Shown here piece by piece: positions 18,453 through 26,961 of a DNA stretch of 64,000 nt; position 1 is the first letter of the stretch; each line of letters opens with the position of its first letter. The DNA comes from Varibaculum cambriense DSM 15806 (GTDB taxonomy: Bacteria > Actinomycetota > Actinomycetes > Actinomycetales > Actinomycetaceae), in the NCBI RefSeq assembly GCF_000420065.1, contig NZ_ATUF01000004.1, positions 1 through 64,000 on the forward strand. The letters run 5' to 3'. A program made the position numbers and the translations under genes. Under the pieces are notes generated by a model. The model ran no database searches, was not told the DNA's origin, and worked only from the letters and a program-made list of their open reading frames with translations.

Positions 18453-19214
18453 TTAGCGAGGCTGGAGGGCGAGGTCGAAACCTTGGGCGCGCACCGTATT
18501 TAGCATTCCGCGTCGCAGGGGCGCGTCCCGCAACATAATCCGAGTGAGGTTATCGGTGAAAGTATCTGAGCGTTTGCCGTGTGCCCGAGTGTCATAGTAG
18601 GTAGTCATTTCCTGGTCATAATCAGCGAACTGCTCCAGATAGGAGCCTTCAAAGCAGTTATAGGAGTCTTCGAACATGCGCAGCTCCATCGGCATCCGCG
18701 GCTTTAATTGCGGCTGTTGTCCCGGGTAGCCAAACATTACCCCCAGGGCGGGGAAAGTCAGTTTCGGTAGTTGCAAAATCTCAATCATCCGCGCCGGGTC
18801 ATTCAAGATCGACCCTAAGAAACAGGTACCTAACCCCAGGGATTCGGCGGCATTCACCAAGTTTTGCGCCATCAGTACCGCATCGGTAACGCCTTGGAAA
18901 AAGCCGTCCATGCCGCGCACACAGTTATTGTTTTCGCCTTTTTCCTCCACAATCCGGTAAGAACGGTACAAGTCAGTAAGGAAAATCCACAGCTGGGGAG
19001 CATCGGCAATATAGTCCTGCTGGCAAAGCTGGGAGATTTCCCGCTTCTTTTTGGGATCATTGACCTGAATAATCGAAGCCATTTGCACCCCACAGGAGGT
19101 AGCGGTGCGCCGGGTAGCCTCTTTTAACTGCGCTAATACCTCTGGCGAGATTGGTTGAGCATCAAACCGCCGCACCGAGCGGTGTGCCAACTGGTTCTCA
19201 ATAGTTTCAGACAT
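18453..19214 (-). CDS. Nitroreductase-family NAD(P)H-dependent FMN oxidoreductase (NfsA/NfrA-like)
   Basis: 253 residues. The N-terminus NQLAHRSVRRFDAQPIS holds the HRSxRxF FMN-phosphate motif of the family. The middle segment AQNLVNAAESLGLGTCFLGSI and the LGVMFGYPG stretch are also typical. These enzymes are flavoproteins that reduce nitro compounds, quinones, flavins or disulfides. The physiological substrate cannot be told. The last 13 codons are duplicated 5700 bp away, on the other side of the subtilase gene. It converges on that gene and is divergent from the ligase gene at 19353. Confidence 0.88.
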   Translation of the reverse strand: MSETIENQLAHRSVRRFDAQPISPEVLAQLKEATRRTATSCGVQMASIIQVNDPKKKREISQLCQQDYIADAPQLWIFLTDLYRSYRIVEEKGENNNCVRGMDGFFQGVTDAVLMAQNLVNAAESLGLGTCFLGSILNDPARMIEILQLPKLTFPALGVMFGYPGQQPQLKPRMPMELRMFEDSYNCFEGSYLEQFADYDQEMTTYYDTRAHGKRSDTFTDNLTRIMLRDAPLRRGMLNTVRAQGFDLALQPR

Positions 19215-19352
19215 GAGTTCTCCTAAAATCCTCGCCTACCTTCGCGACCGGGGCTACCGGTTTCCTTGCCGCTAAGTTTAACCTACCTGCTGGTTAACTC
19301 GCAGAGGTGACCGGGTGGGTAATATAGCCGAGGACGCTAAACGGGGGAAGTC

Positions 19353-20909
19353 ATGATTAGACCGATACGAAACTTTCAAAGAGCCGCGATTGACCATCCC
19401 CATGCCCAAAGCCTGGCCGGTCCCCGGGGGCGTTTTTCTGTCGCCGACACCTGGTCGCTGTCGCAACATTTATTGGTTTACCTGCAAGAACGTGGGGTAG
19501 TGAGCGGAGATCGGGTAGCGATTTGTAGCGCGAACAGCGAATATCACCTGTTGCTGTGGATTGCGTGCGACCAGCTAGGGGCGGTGTTCGTTCCCCTGGC
19601 TAAAGCCGCCGCGCCTGCTGATTTACGAGCGATGGTGGCCGACTGCGCCCCGCGTCTACTCTTTAGCGACCAAAAAGGGGATCTTCCGTTAGATAACTCT
19701 GACTCCGCTGTCGCAGAAACAGCGTCCTCCTCGGGGGGCGCCCTCGGAAAAGCGCAGGTTATAAACCTGGATCAGCTGCATGAACAGCTCTTGGCTGCCC
19801 ATAGGAAACAGCCGTTTCCTCCCGGGGAACTAGCCGGCGAGATTGCTCCGGTAGCCGAGGGATCCCTAGCGGCGATCATCTATACTTCCGGGACTTCTGG
19901 GCGTCCCTTGGGGGTGGAACACTCCCGGGAAACCATGTATTGGGCATGGGCGAACTATCGTGACGCCTTCGATTACCGTAACTCGGATACCGGGTTGGCG
20001 CTGGCGCCCTTGTCCCATATCGGCGGGTTTAATGGCACCACCAACGATATTTTTTGTCACGGCGGCAAAATAGTAGTGATCGCGGGCTTTTCTCCGCTAG
20101 CCGCTGCCCGGATTATTCGCGAAGAACAAGTTACCATCGGGTTCGCGGTTCCCACCATGTTCACCGGGATGCTAGATGCCCTGGCGCAAGAGGCGGGGGA
20201 GGAACTCACGGAAAATCCCTTCCCGCATTGGCGCCGTCCCCTAATCGGAGGCGCGCCCCTACCGGCAGCCCTAGCGCGGCGGATGGAAAAACTACAGCTG
20301 CGTCCCATCCAGGTGTGGGGGATGACCGAAACCGGAGGGGCTGGTTGTTACCTGGGAATAAACGAATCCTTAGCGCACCCCGAGGCCGCTGGTCGTCCCT
20401 TCACTTATTCCCAAGTGGCGGTGCGCGATGCGGACGGCAAGGTGCTACCCGCAGGTAGCCAAGGGCAAGTAACCATCAGTGGTCCGCACGTATGCAAAAC
20501 CAACTATCCGGGCAAAGCCATGAGCGCTATCGAGGGGCAGATCGAAACCGGCGATATTGGCTATATCGGTGAAGACGGATTGCTGCGCTTATCCGGGCGG
20601 GCAAGCGACGTAATCATTAGCGGCGGGGAACACGTGTTCCCCGCGCAGGTAGAGGACGCGCTCTCAACTTTCCCCGGTATCGGGCAGGTCGCGGTGATCG
20701 GCCTGGAGGACGAGTATTGGGGACAACGAGTCTGTGCAGTAGTTACCGGAACCGCTACCCTCGAGGATCTTAAACCCTTCCTAACAGGTAAACTAGCCGC
20801 CTACAAGATTCCCAAGCAAATAATCCAAGTGAGCGCGCTGCCTCTAAACAGCGCCGGAAAACTATCTCGCCAAACCCTCCGCCAGTCACTAGCAGCTCGC
20901 GGGGAATAA
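19353..20909 (+). CDS. Class I adenylate-forming enzyme (acyl-CoA ligase, MenE-like)
   Basis: 518 residues with the full set of ANL-superfamily motifs: the P-loop IIYTSGTSGRPLGVEHSR, GMTETGGAGC for substrate and ATP, GDIGYIGEDGLLRLSGRASD with the hinge Asp/Arg, and the catalytic Lys in NSAGKLSRQ. It activates a carboxylic acid as acyl-AMP and then transfers it to CoA. Length and order resemble o-succinylbenzoate-CoA ligase and medium-chain acyl-CoA ligases. No other menaquinone gene is nearby, so the substrate stays open. Transcribed alone, divergent from the nitroreductase gene. Confidence 0.83.
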   Translation: MIRPIRNFQRAAIDHPHAQSLAGPRGRFSVADTWSLSQHLLVYLQERGVVSGDRVAICSANSEYHLLLWIACDQLGAVFVPLAKAAAPADLRAMVADCAPRLLFSDQKGDLPLDNSDSAVAETASSSGGALGKAQVINLDQLHEQLLAAHRKQPFPPGELAGEIAPVAEGSLAAIIYTSGTSGRPLGVEHSRETMYWAWANYRDAFDYRNSDTGLALAPLSHIGGFNGTTNDIFCHGGKIVVIAGFSPLAAARIIREEQVTIGFAVPTMFTGMLDALAQEAGEELTENPFPHWRRPLIGGAPLPAALARRMEKLQLRPIQVWGMTETGGAGCYLGINESLAHPEAAGRPFTYSQVAVRDADGKVLPAGSQGQVTISGPHVCKTNYPGKAMSAIEGQIETGDIGYIGEDGLLRLSGRASDVIISGGEHVFPAQVEDALSTFPGIGQVAVIGLEDEYWGQRVCAVVTGTATLEDLKPFLTGKLAAYKIPKQIIQVSALPLNSAGKLSRQTLRQSLAARGE

Positions 20910-20914
20910 GTTTT

Positions 20915-20972
20915 CCCTCCCGCCCAAGAATTCGGAAAAACCGCAGGCATTTTCCGGATTTCGGGGAGTGAG
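20915..20972. terminator. Long imperfect hairpin after the ligase gene
   Basis: CTCCCG ... ATTCGGAAAA pairs with TTTTCCGGAT ... CGGGGAG around a 10-base loop, starting about six bases after the stop codon. It lacks a clean T-run, so termination is plausible but not certain. Confidence 0.45.
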
Positions 20973-21084
20973 GTAAAAACTGCCTCCAACGTTCCTTTCG
21001 TATCTCCAAACGTTATTTAAGTCCCAAGAAAACTGTGGTGCTTAAGTGTAGCTGCTATCAATCCAATAGCCGCTAATGATTGAC

Positions 21085-21098
21085 TTAGGCTTGCCTTA
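21085..21098. promoter_or_regulatory. Possible DtxR/IdeR-type metal-repressor operator
   Basis: TTAGGCTTGCCTTA lies 18 bases before the start of the methyltransferase gene. It matches the inner part TTAGGCTAACCTWA of the DtxR/IdeR consensus at 12 of 14 positions and is nearly palindromic. Such sites give iron- or manganese-dependent repression. A DtxR-family regulator is encoded at 45033-45728. Confidence 0.45.
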
Positions 21099-21115
21099 GT
21101 TATTAGGATTTTGGT

Positions 21116-21919
21116 ATGGAAAATACGTCTTCGTTGCCTCAATCTGATCGTTCAACCAGTACCGCTGCCGGATATTGGGTGCTCGCTCGTGCCGGTAAGC
21201 GAGTGCTTCGTCCTGGCGGGTTGAAGCTGACGAAACGGATGTTGAGTGCAGCCAATATGCAGGGAAAGAAAATCGTGGAGTTCGCGCCAGGGCTGGGTCG
21301 TACCGCACAATTAATCGTGAGCGAAGGCGTAGCCTCTTATGTTGGTGTCGATCAGGATCCGGCGGCAGTCGCCCGGGTGGAAGCCATCGTCAAACCCCAC
21401 GGCGGAACGGTTATTAATGCTAAAGCGCAAGAGACCGGGTTGAGTAGTGAAAGCGCTGAGGTAGTGGTGGGGGAAGCGATGCTGACTATGCAAGGTGAAA
21501 AAGCCAAAGCCGAAATAGCTGCCGAGGCATTCCGCCTCCTCAAACCCGGGGGTCGTTACGCCATCCACGAGCTAGGGCTCACCCCAAATGATATCGACCC
21601 AGAGTTGGCTGACGGGTTACGCAAGCAATTAGCCCGCACGATTCGAGCTAATGCGCGTCCGCTGACCGAGAATGAATGGCGTGCGGTACTCACGAATGCG
21701 GGTTTTGAGGTGGAATGGAGAGGTTTTGCACCGATGGCGTCACTATCGCTCAGGCGTAACCTGGCTGATGAAGGCCTCTTGGGGGTAGCCCGGATTATCC
21801 GTAACCTAATCCGGGATAAAGACCTACGAGCCCGGGTTCTTCAGATGCGATCCACTTTCAACAAATACCGCGACCACCTGACCGGAATCGCGATAGTAGC
21901 TAAGAAGCCATCCGAGTAA
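21116..21919 (+). CDS. Class I SAM-dependent methyltransferase
   Basis: 267 residues. The SAM-binding motif I is KIVEFAPGLGRTAQLIV, followed by the acidic end of strand 2 in YVGVDQDP and a motif-IV-like VVVGEAMLTM; FRLLKPGGRYAIHEL is the usual post-motif. The C-terminal ~100 residues form a variable, basic segment. The methyl acceptor is unknown. The next gene, a small cupin protein, starts 33 bases downstream on the same strand. A possible iron-box-like site overlaps the promoter region, so the pair may respond to metal (inference). Confidence 0.83.
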   Translation: MENTSSLPQSDRSTSTAAGYWVLARAGKRVLRPGGLKLTKRMLSAANMQGKKIVEFAPGLGRTAQLIVSEGVASYVGVDQDPAAVARVEAIVKPHGGTVINAKAQETGLSSESAEVVVGEAMLTMQGEKAKAEIAAEAFRLLKPGGRYAIHELGLTPNDIDPELADGLRKQLARTIRANARPLTENEWRAVLTNAGFEVEWRGFAPMASLSLRRNLADEGLLGVARIIRNLIRDKDLRARVLQMRSTFNKYRDHLTGIAIVAKKPSE

Positions 21920-21952
21920 TTTATCTCCTTAATCACCTGAAAGGTAACCTTC

Positions 21953-22300
21953 ATGAACGCTGAAACTCCAGCATCCCCAGCCCTAGGTTTTATCAACAAT
22001 CTAGCTAATGAAATCGAGTACGCGGCAGGCTCAACTGTCTCAAAAACTTTGCTGCGCGCAGAGGGCGTCAACGTTGTGCTATTTTCCTTCGATGCCGGCG
22101 AGGAGCTTTCCGAGCATACGGCTGCAATGCCGGTGCTTGTCGAAACTTTAGAAGGTGAGCTTGAAATTACCGCCGAGGGTAAAACAGTAACCCTACTACC
22201 TGGTGGGTTAGTACATTTCACCACCCGATTACCGCATGCCGTTAAAGCCATCAAGCCATCAAAAATGGTGCTCTACATGATGGCAAGACCGCAAAACTAA
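21953..22300 (+). CDS. Small cupin-domain protein
   Basis: 115 residues forming a single cupin barrel. Motif 1 is FDAGEELSEHTAAMPVLVETLEGE, with possible ligands Glu and His; motif 2 is LPGGLVHFTTRLPHAVKA. The second-motif histidines are present. Small proteins of this type may bind metal and act as dioxygenases, isomerases or sensors. GAAAGG lies before the ATG. It follows the methyltransferase gene and is probably co-transcribed with it. Its role is not known. Confidence 0.8.
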   Translation: MNAETPASPALGFINNLANEIEYAAGSTVSKTLLRAEGVNVVLFSFDAGEELSEHTAAMPVLVETLEGELEITAEGKTVTLLPGGLVHFTTRLPHAVKAIKPSKMVLYMMARPQN

Positions 22301-22317
22301 TCTCGACGGATGAGAGT

Positions 22318-22345
22318 CGCAGGGAGGAAAAACTTACTCCCTGCG
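22318..22345. terminator. Hairpin between cupin gene and lipA
   Basis: CGCAGGGAG and CTCCCTGCG form a 9-bp perfect stem with a 10-base loop between convergent genes. No T-run follows on either strand, so it is only a possible terminator. Confidence 0.4.
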
Positions 22346-22358
22346 CTATCCACGCATA

Positions 22359-23375
22359 TTAGGAAGTACGGGACGCTAGCAGGGCGGAAGCTTCTTGGCG
22401 CGCGGTGCCTTCCTCACCAAGTTGCGCAAGATTAGCGGGAAGCTCCCGGCCTTTCGCCTGCATGGCGCGCGCCCACAGCCGCCCGGCCCGGTAGGAAGAA
22501 CGTACCAAGGGGCCGGCCATTACTGCCGAAAAGCCCAGGCTATAGGCGTATTTTGACAGTTCCACGAATTCGGTGGGTTTGACCCAGCGATCAATGGGGT
22601 GATGCAGGGGGGAGGGACGCAAGTATTGGGTGATGGTCATAATATCGACTTTGGCATCCCTTAGAGCGCGCAGGGCGGCCTCGATTTCCTCGCGAGTTTC
22701 TCCCATCCCTAAAATCAGGTTCGATTTGGTGATCAAACCGGCATTGGAGGCGGCCTCTAATACTTGCAGGGAACGCTCGTAGCGGAAGGCGGGGCGAATC
22801 TGCCGGAAAATCCGGGGTACGGTTTCCAGGTTGTGTCCGAATACTTCGGGACGGGATGAGAACACTTCCTCTAGGGCGCCGATGTGTCCTCGAAAGTCAT
22901 CTACCAGCAGTTCTACCCCAGTATTGGGGGATTTAGCGTGAATCTGGCGCGCGGTTTCCGCATACAGCCAGGAGGCGCCATCGGGTAGGTCATCGCGGGA
23001 AACTCCAGTGACCGTCGCGTACCGGAGCCCTAGTTCGGCGACCGAGTCCGCGACTCGGCTCGGTTCCTCCCGGTCATATTCGCCGGGGCGTCCGGTGGCA
23101 ATATCGCAAAAGTCGCAGCGGCGGGTACAGACCGCGCCGCCAATCAAGAAGGTGGCTTCCCGATCCTGCCAACATTCATAGATATTGGGACAATTGGCTT
23201 CCGCACACACCGTGTTTAGCCCGGAACGGCGCACCAGGTGCCGCATATCCATATAGTTCTTACCCGAAACTACCTTAGTTTTTATCCACTCGGGCTTATC
23301 TTCGATGGGGCTGAGGGCGTTCCGTGCCTCTACCCGCAATAGTTTGCGCTCGCCCACTTCAGGAAGTGTAGACAT
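22359..23375 (-). CDS. lipA: Lipoyl synthase (radical SAM)
   Basis: 338 residues. The auxiliary iron-sulfur cluster motif is [12 protein letters not shown] and the radical-SAM motif is [13 protein letters not shown]. The C-terminal VRSSYRAG supplies the conserved RSSY serine. LipA inserts two sulfur atoms into protein-bound octanoyl groups to make lipoate for the pyruvate dehydrogenase and glycine-cleavage enzymes. The ATG at 23375 has GAGAGGG six bases before it; an upstream GTG at 23402 lacks such a site. It overlaps the end of lipB by 17 bases, so the two are translated from one message. Confidence 0.95.
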   Translation of the reverse strand: MSTLPEVGERKLLRVEARNALSPIEDKPEWIKTKVVSGKNYMDMRHLVRRSGLNTVCAEANCPNIYECWQDREATFLIGGAVCTRRCDFCDIATGRPGEYDREEPSRVADSVAELGLRYATVTGVSRDDLPDGASWLYAETARQIHAKSPNTGVELLVDDFRGHIGALEEVFSSRPEVFGHNLETVPRIFRQIRPAFRYERSLQVLEAASNAGLITKSNLILGMGETREEIEAALRALRDAKVDIMTITQYLRPSPLHHPIDRWVKPTEFVELSKYAYSLGFSAVMAGPLVRSSYRAGRLWARAMQAKGRELPANLAQLGEEGTARQEASALLASRTS

Positions 23376-24033
23376 CTTCGCCCTCTCGCTCGTTTTCTTC
23401 ACCTCTAAAGTAAGGGGTGTCTAAGTTGCGCTGCAACCCGGCGATTACGGGTTCGCGCATAGAAGCCACAGTTTCGCTGCATCCTTGTTCACTCATGGAA
23501 GTTACCCAAGCATCGGCCAGGCCACAGGGAATGATCCGAGCGAAATCACTAAAAGTAGGATTCACGTTGAGGGCGAAACCGTGCATGGATGCACCCCGCG
23601 CAGTGTGAATCCCGATGGCGGCAATCTTTTTATCAATTTCCCCGGGTTTTAACACCCAAGCACCTGCCCGTCCCTTGATCCGCTGCGCCTGAATCCCATA
23701 GGGCTCTAGGGTGTCGATTACTACCTGTTCCACGGCGCGAATAAAGCGAATAACATCTAGAGGCTGCGGCAGTTTCACAATCGGGTAGCAAACCAGTTGC
23801 CCCGGGCCATGCCAAGTTACCGAACCACCCCGATTTACCTCGATTACCGGCACATCTTTATTAGGTACATCTTCCGGTTTGGTGTTGCGTCCCACCGTGA
23901 AAGTGGGGGAGTACTGCACTAAGAGCGCCGTGTTTTCTCTCGTTCCCGCTGCTACCTCGCCGTGTATCTGTTTATGCAGTTTATCCAGGGTGCGATAGTC
24001 CTGCAGTTGCCCGGTTAAATCCATTATTTGCAC
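23359..24033 (-). CDS. lipB: Lipoyl(octanoyl) transferase
   Basis: 224 residues. The family signature is [20 protein letters not shown], and the acyl-thioester Cys and Lys sit in RIIPCGL and KIAAIGIH. LipB moves octanoyl from acyl carrier protein onto lipoyl domains, giving the substrate for LipA. The order lipB-lipA with overlap is common in actinobacteria. The start at 24033 is GTG; an ATG at 24024 three codons later is equally possible. Confidence 0.94.
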   Translation of the reverse strand: MQIMDLTGQLQDYRTLDKLHKQIHGEVAAGTRENTALLVQYSPTFTVGRNTKPEDVPNKDVPVIEVNRGGSVTWHGPGQLVCYPIVKLPQPLDVIRFIRAVEQVVIDTLEPYGIQAQRIKGRAGAWVLKPGEIDKKIAAIGIHTARGASMHGFALNVNPTFSDFARIIPCGLADAWVTSMSEQGCSETVASMREPVIAGLQRNLDTPYFRGEENEREGEDVYTS

Positions 24034-24082
24034 GCCTACAGCCTACCTGCTTTATCCGCTGTCTAGAGGGCGGGAGCGGTGA

Positions 24083-25270
24083 CTATAAGCCAGCAACGAA
24101 ATCCGCCAAGATTTTTTCTACCTGCCGAGTTTCCACTAAGAATCCGTCATGGCCGGAGGAGGAAGTAACTTGCTGGTACTGGGCGCCGGGAATTTGGCGG
24201 GCCAGTTCTGCGCATTCGCTTACCGGGAATAAGCGGTCAGAATCTACTCCAATCACCAGGGTGAGTGCGGAGATAGATCCGGCGACGCGGCGGGTACCGC
24301 CGCGCCCGCGCCCGATATCGTGAGTGATCATCGCGCGAGTTAGCGTCCGATATGATCCGGGATCGAAACGCTGCGTCAGTTTCTTCCCGTGATAATCCAG
24401 GTAGGACTCCACCGCATAGCGTCCCCCTGCCAGGGGATTTTCACCGCCTTGAGGGTCATGCCCAAACCGGGTGTTTAACTCGCCGGCGGTGCGATAGGTG
24501 GCATGCGCGATTTGCCGCGCCAACGCCATTCCGGGATTACCCGCTTCTTTATCGCCCGATAAGTAGTAGTCGCCACCATCAAAGCTGGTATCTAACTCTT
24601 GGGCACACACCTGCATATGTGCCCAACCGGTCTGGTCAGCGCTGGTCGCTGCTGCGGTAGCGACCAGCGCTAAAGCGCGTACCCGCTGCGGATAGAGGCA
24701 CGCCCACTCCAGGGCGCGAAAGCCCCCTGCTGAAGGCCCCACTACTAAAGCCCAAGACAGTATTCCTAGCTGCCTGCGCAATTTATTTTCCGCGCGCACC
24801 TGGTCACGGGTAGTGATTTCCGGAAACCGTGAACCCCAAGGCAGGCCATCGGGTGCCGGCCAGGCCGGGCCGGTAGAGCCTTGGCATCCGCCTAGACAAT
24901 TGGGTGCCACCACAAAGTAACGATCCGTATCAATCGGTTTGCCCGGGCCAACTACTCGCTCCCACCAACCGGCAGTGGGGTGTGCGGGGCTTTGTAAGCC
25001 CATCACATGAGAATCCCCGGTTAAGGCGTGTTCAATCAAGATTGCATTAGAGGCATCCGCATTGAGTTTCCCCCAAGTTTCATACGCCAGGTAGCCGCCT
25101 GGCAGGGAGCCTCCATTTTCTAAAGGCAGTTCCCCGAGGGAAACAAACTGGCGGTTACCGGGATCATCCCCTGGTAGCCAAGTGGGATTATTTGCCCAGT
25201 TAGTGCCGGGATATTGCAGGCGGGGGTTAACACTAACGCCTTGCGCTTTATCTTTTACTGTCGTTGGCAT
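24083..25270 (-). CDS. metX: Homoserine O-acetyltransferase
   Basis: 395 residues of alpha/beta-hydrolase fold. The nucleophile is S180 in GPSAGGFRALEW, the acid lies in IGVDSDRLFP and the base is H374 in SSGHDGFLVE. The NCLGGCQGSTGP segment is a further family signature. It acetylates (in some homologues succinylates) homoserine in methionine synthesis. The elbow GPSAGG differs from the common GGSMGG. It lies 42 bases after metY and would be read from the same leader-controlled transcript. GGAAG precedes the ATG. Confidence 0.93.
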   Translation of the reverse strand: MPTTVKDKAQGVSVNPRLQYPGTNWANNPTWLPGDDPGNRQFVSLGELPLENGGSLPGGYLAYETWGKLNADASNAILIEHALTGDSHVMGLQSPAHPTAGWWERVVGPGKPIDTDRYFVVAPNCLGGCQGSTGPAWPAPDGLPWGSRFPEITTRDQVRAENKLRRQLGILSWALVVGPSAGGFRALEWACLYPQRVRALALVATAAATSADQTGWAHMQVCAQELDTSFDGGDYYLSGDKEAGNPGMALARQIAHATYRTAGELNTRFGHDPQGGENPLAGGRYAVESYLDYHGKKLTQRFDPGSYRTLTRAMITHDIGRGRGGTRRVAGSISALTLVIGVDSDRLFPVSECAELARQIPGAQYQQVTSSSGHDGFLVETRQVEKILADFVAGL

Positions 25271-25312
25271 TTTGGTTCTTCCTTCGAGTTTTATCTGCTG
25301 CAGGTACGAAGG

Positions 25313-26605
25313 TTACTTGCTGATCGCCGCAAACCCGGCCTCTAGATCAGCGATAATGTCTGTCACGTCCTCAAGGCCGACTGAAACCCGGATAGTGGAT
25401 TGGCTGATACCCGCCGCCGCTAACTCTTGTTCATTTGCCTGCGAATGAGTGGTAGAGGCCGGATGGATAACCTGGGAACGCAAATCTCCCAGGTTCGCTA
25501 CGTTAGTTAGCAGCTTCAAAGCATCTACGAAAGCTTCTCCCGCTGCGCGGTCACCCTTGAGATCAAAAGCCAAAACCGCGCCCGCACCGCCGGGAGCATA
25601 TTTTTGCTGCAAATCATGGGTGGGAGACGACTGCAGCCCCGAATAGTTCACCGCTGTTACCTGCGGATGTGCTTCTAAGAACTCCGCTACTTTTTGGGCG
25701 TTCTCTACGTGGCGTTGCACCCGCAGCGAGAGGGTTTCAATCCCGATATTTACTAAGAAGGAGTTAAAGGGGCTGGCTGCAAAGCCAAAGTCACGTAGCC
25801 CCTGCACCCGGGCTTTCACGATGAATGCGCTTTCCCCTAGGTCTTTGTATACCAGGCCGTGATAGGAAGGATCCGGTTGGTTGAACTGGGGGAAACGCTG
25901 CGGCTCGGCGCCCCAATCGAAAGTGCCGCCATCAACAATCACTCCTTGGATAGAGTTGCCATGTCCGCACAGATATTTCGAGGCCGAATGCACCACAATA
26001 TCGGCTCCCCACTCTAGCGGGCGGGTCAAATAGGGGGTGGCCACCGTGTTATCGACGATAAAAGGCACTCCGACCCGGTGTGCTGCCTGGGCGACGGCCT
26101 CAATATCTAGAAAATCATTTTTCGGGTTGGGAATAGTTTCCCCAAAGAACGCGATAGTGCGCTCATCGGCGGCGGCCTCCCACTGCGATGTATCGGTAGG
26201 GTCGGCAACAAAAGTAGTGGTGATGCCATAACGCGGCAGATTATTGGCCAGGAACGCGATGGTGCCGCCATATAGAGAAGGCGAAGCCACGATATTGTCT
26301 CCGGCCTCGGCAATCGTCAAGGTAGTCAGCGCAATCGCAGCGGCTCCCGAAGAAGTTGAAAGCGCCCCCACTCCGCCCTCTAGGGAGTTAACCCGCTCCT
26401 CGAAAACCTCGTTAGTGGGGTTATTTAGGCGAGTGTAGATAGGACCGGGTTCTTTTAAGGCGAAACGATCCGCGCCCTGTTTCGCGTCCTTAAAAACGTA
26501 ACCATTGGTTTGATAAAGGGGAGGCACCGGGGATCCGGTTTCTTTATCGGGACGGTATCCGGCGTGAATCTGGCGAGTGTTGAAGCCCCAGTTTTGCTTA
26601 GTCAT
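25313..26605 (-). CDS. metY: O-acetylhomoserine sulfhydrylase (aminocarboxypropyltransferase)
   Basis: 430 residues, a gamma-family PLP enzyme. The PLP lysine is K210 in HSASKYLCGHG; the phosphate-binding region is STSSGAAAI and the substrate region YTRLNNPTNEVFEERV. It makes homocysteine from O-acetylhomoserine and sulfide, the direct-sulfhydrylation route to methionine. It is the first gene after a 300-bp leader with an intrinsic terminator, and metX follows. AAGGAT lies nine bases before the ATG. Confidence 0.94.
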   Translation of the reverse strand: MTKQNWGFNTRQIHAGYRPDKETGSPVPPLYQTNGYVFKDAKQGADRFALKEPGPIYTRLNNPTNEVFEERVNSLEGGVGALSTSSGAAAIALTTLTIAEAGDNIVASPSLYGGTIAFLANNLPRYGITTTFVADPTDTSQWEAAADERTIAFFGETIPNPKNDFLDIEAVAQAAHRVGVPFIVDNTVATPYLTRPLEWGADIVVHSASKYLCGHGNSIQGVIVDGGTFDWGAEPQRFPQFNQPDPSYHGLVYKDLGESAFIVKARVQGLRDFGFAASPFNSFLVNIGIETLSLRVQRHVENAQKVAEFLEAHPQVTAVNYSGLQSSPTHDLQQKYAPGGAGAVLAFDLKGDRAAGEAFVDALKLLTNVANLGDLRSQVIHPASTTHSQANEQELAAAGISQSTIRVSVGLEDVTDIIADLEAGFAAISK

Positions 26606-26670
26606 TTTCTTTTATCCTTTTCAAAGTAGATTTGGGTTTTATAAACGTTTGCCAATAGTCCACTTCGGAT

Positions 26671-26719
26671 AAAGAAAAAGCCCGGCAAGGCAGTCCAAAG
26701 GGACTTTCTTTGCACGGGC
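26671..26719 (-). terminator. Intrinsic terminator in the metYX leader (attenuator)
   Basis: On the minus strand GCCCG/CGGGC, GCAA/TTGC and AGTCC/GGACT stack around a CTTT loop with small internal loops, followed by TTTTT. It stands about 65 bases before the metY start, so read-through is needed for expression. Confidence 0.8.
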
Positions 26720-26733
26720 AAACGCGTCGCCGC

Positions 26734-26799
26734 CTAGGGGCGGACTGAGAAGAGCTGACCGTGCGGGTCAGCTGAACATTCGACGTGTCATGCCCCTAA
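26734..26799 (-). promoter_or_regulatory. Structured leader of metYX: closing helix, apical hairpin and competing helices
   Basis: On the minus strand TTAGGGGC (26799-26792) can pair with GCCCCTAG (26741-26734) and encloses an 8-bp perfect hairpin AGCTGACC-CGCAC-GGTCAGCT (26773-26753). The GCCCC segment could instead join a short CCGCC/GGCGG hairpin. CAGTCC (26747-26742) is complementary to GGACTG in the terminator's 3' arm (26696-26691), so pairing there would break the terminator. This is the layout of an attenuator or riboswitch. It does not match the SAM or cobalamin riboswitch consensus I know, so the ligand or signal is unknown. Confidence 0.6.
26768..26791 (-). CDS. Possible 7-codon leader peptide in the metYX leader
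   Basis: ATG ACA CGT CGA ATG TTC AGC TGA encodes MTRRMFS. Its stop codon overlaps the 5' arm of the apical hairpin, so a ribosome here would affect folding. AGGGG lies only one base before the ATG, too close for an ordinary ribosome site, and inside a helix. It may be chance. It has no run of Cys or Met codons. Confidence 0.3.
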   Translation of the reverse strand: MTRRMFS

Positions 26800-26961
26800 G
26801 ATAACCCGGTTTTCCCCGCCAATAGCAAGCCAGTCTTAAAAGTTGAGAACTAAGTCACTGTTTTGGTGGGGGAAAAATTTTCGATTCTGTGTCCTGTAAC
26901 GGCTGAAAAAGCGGCCCTCACGAGTTAATCTGGAGGAAAGAGGAACCGTAAAGGAGAAATC

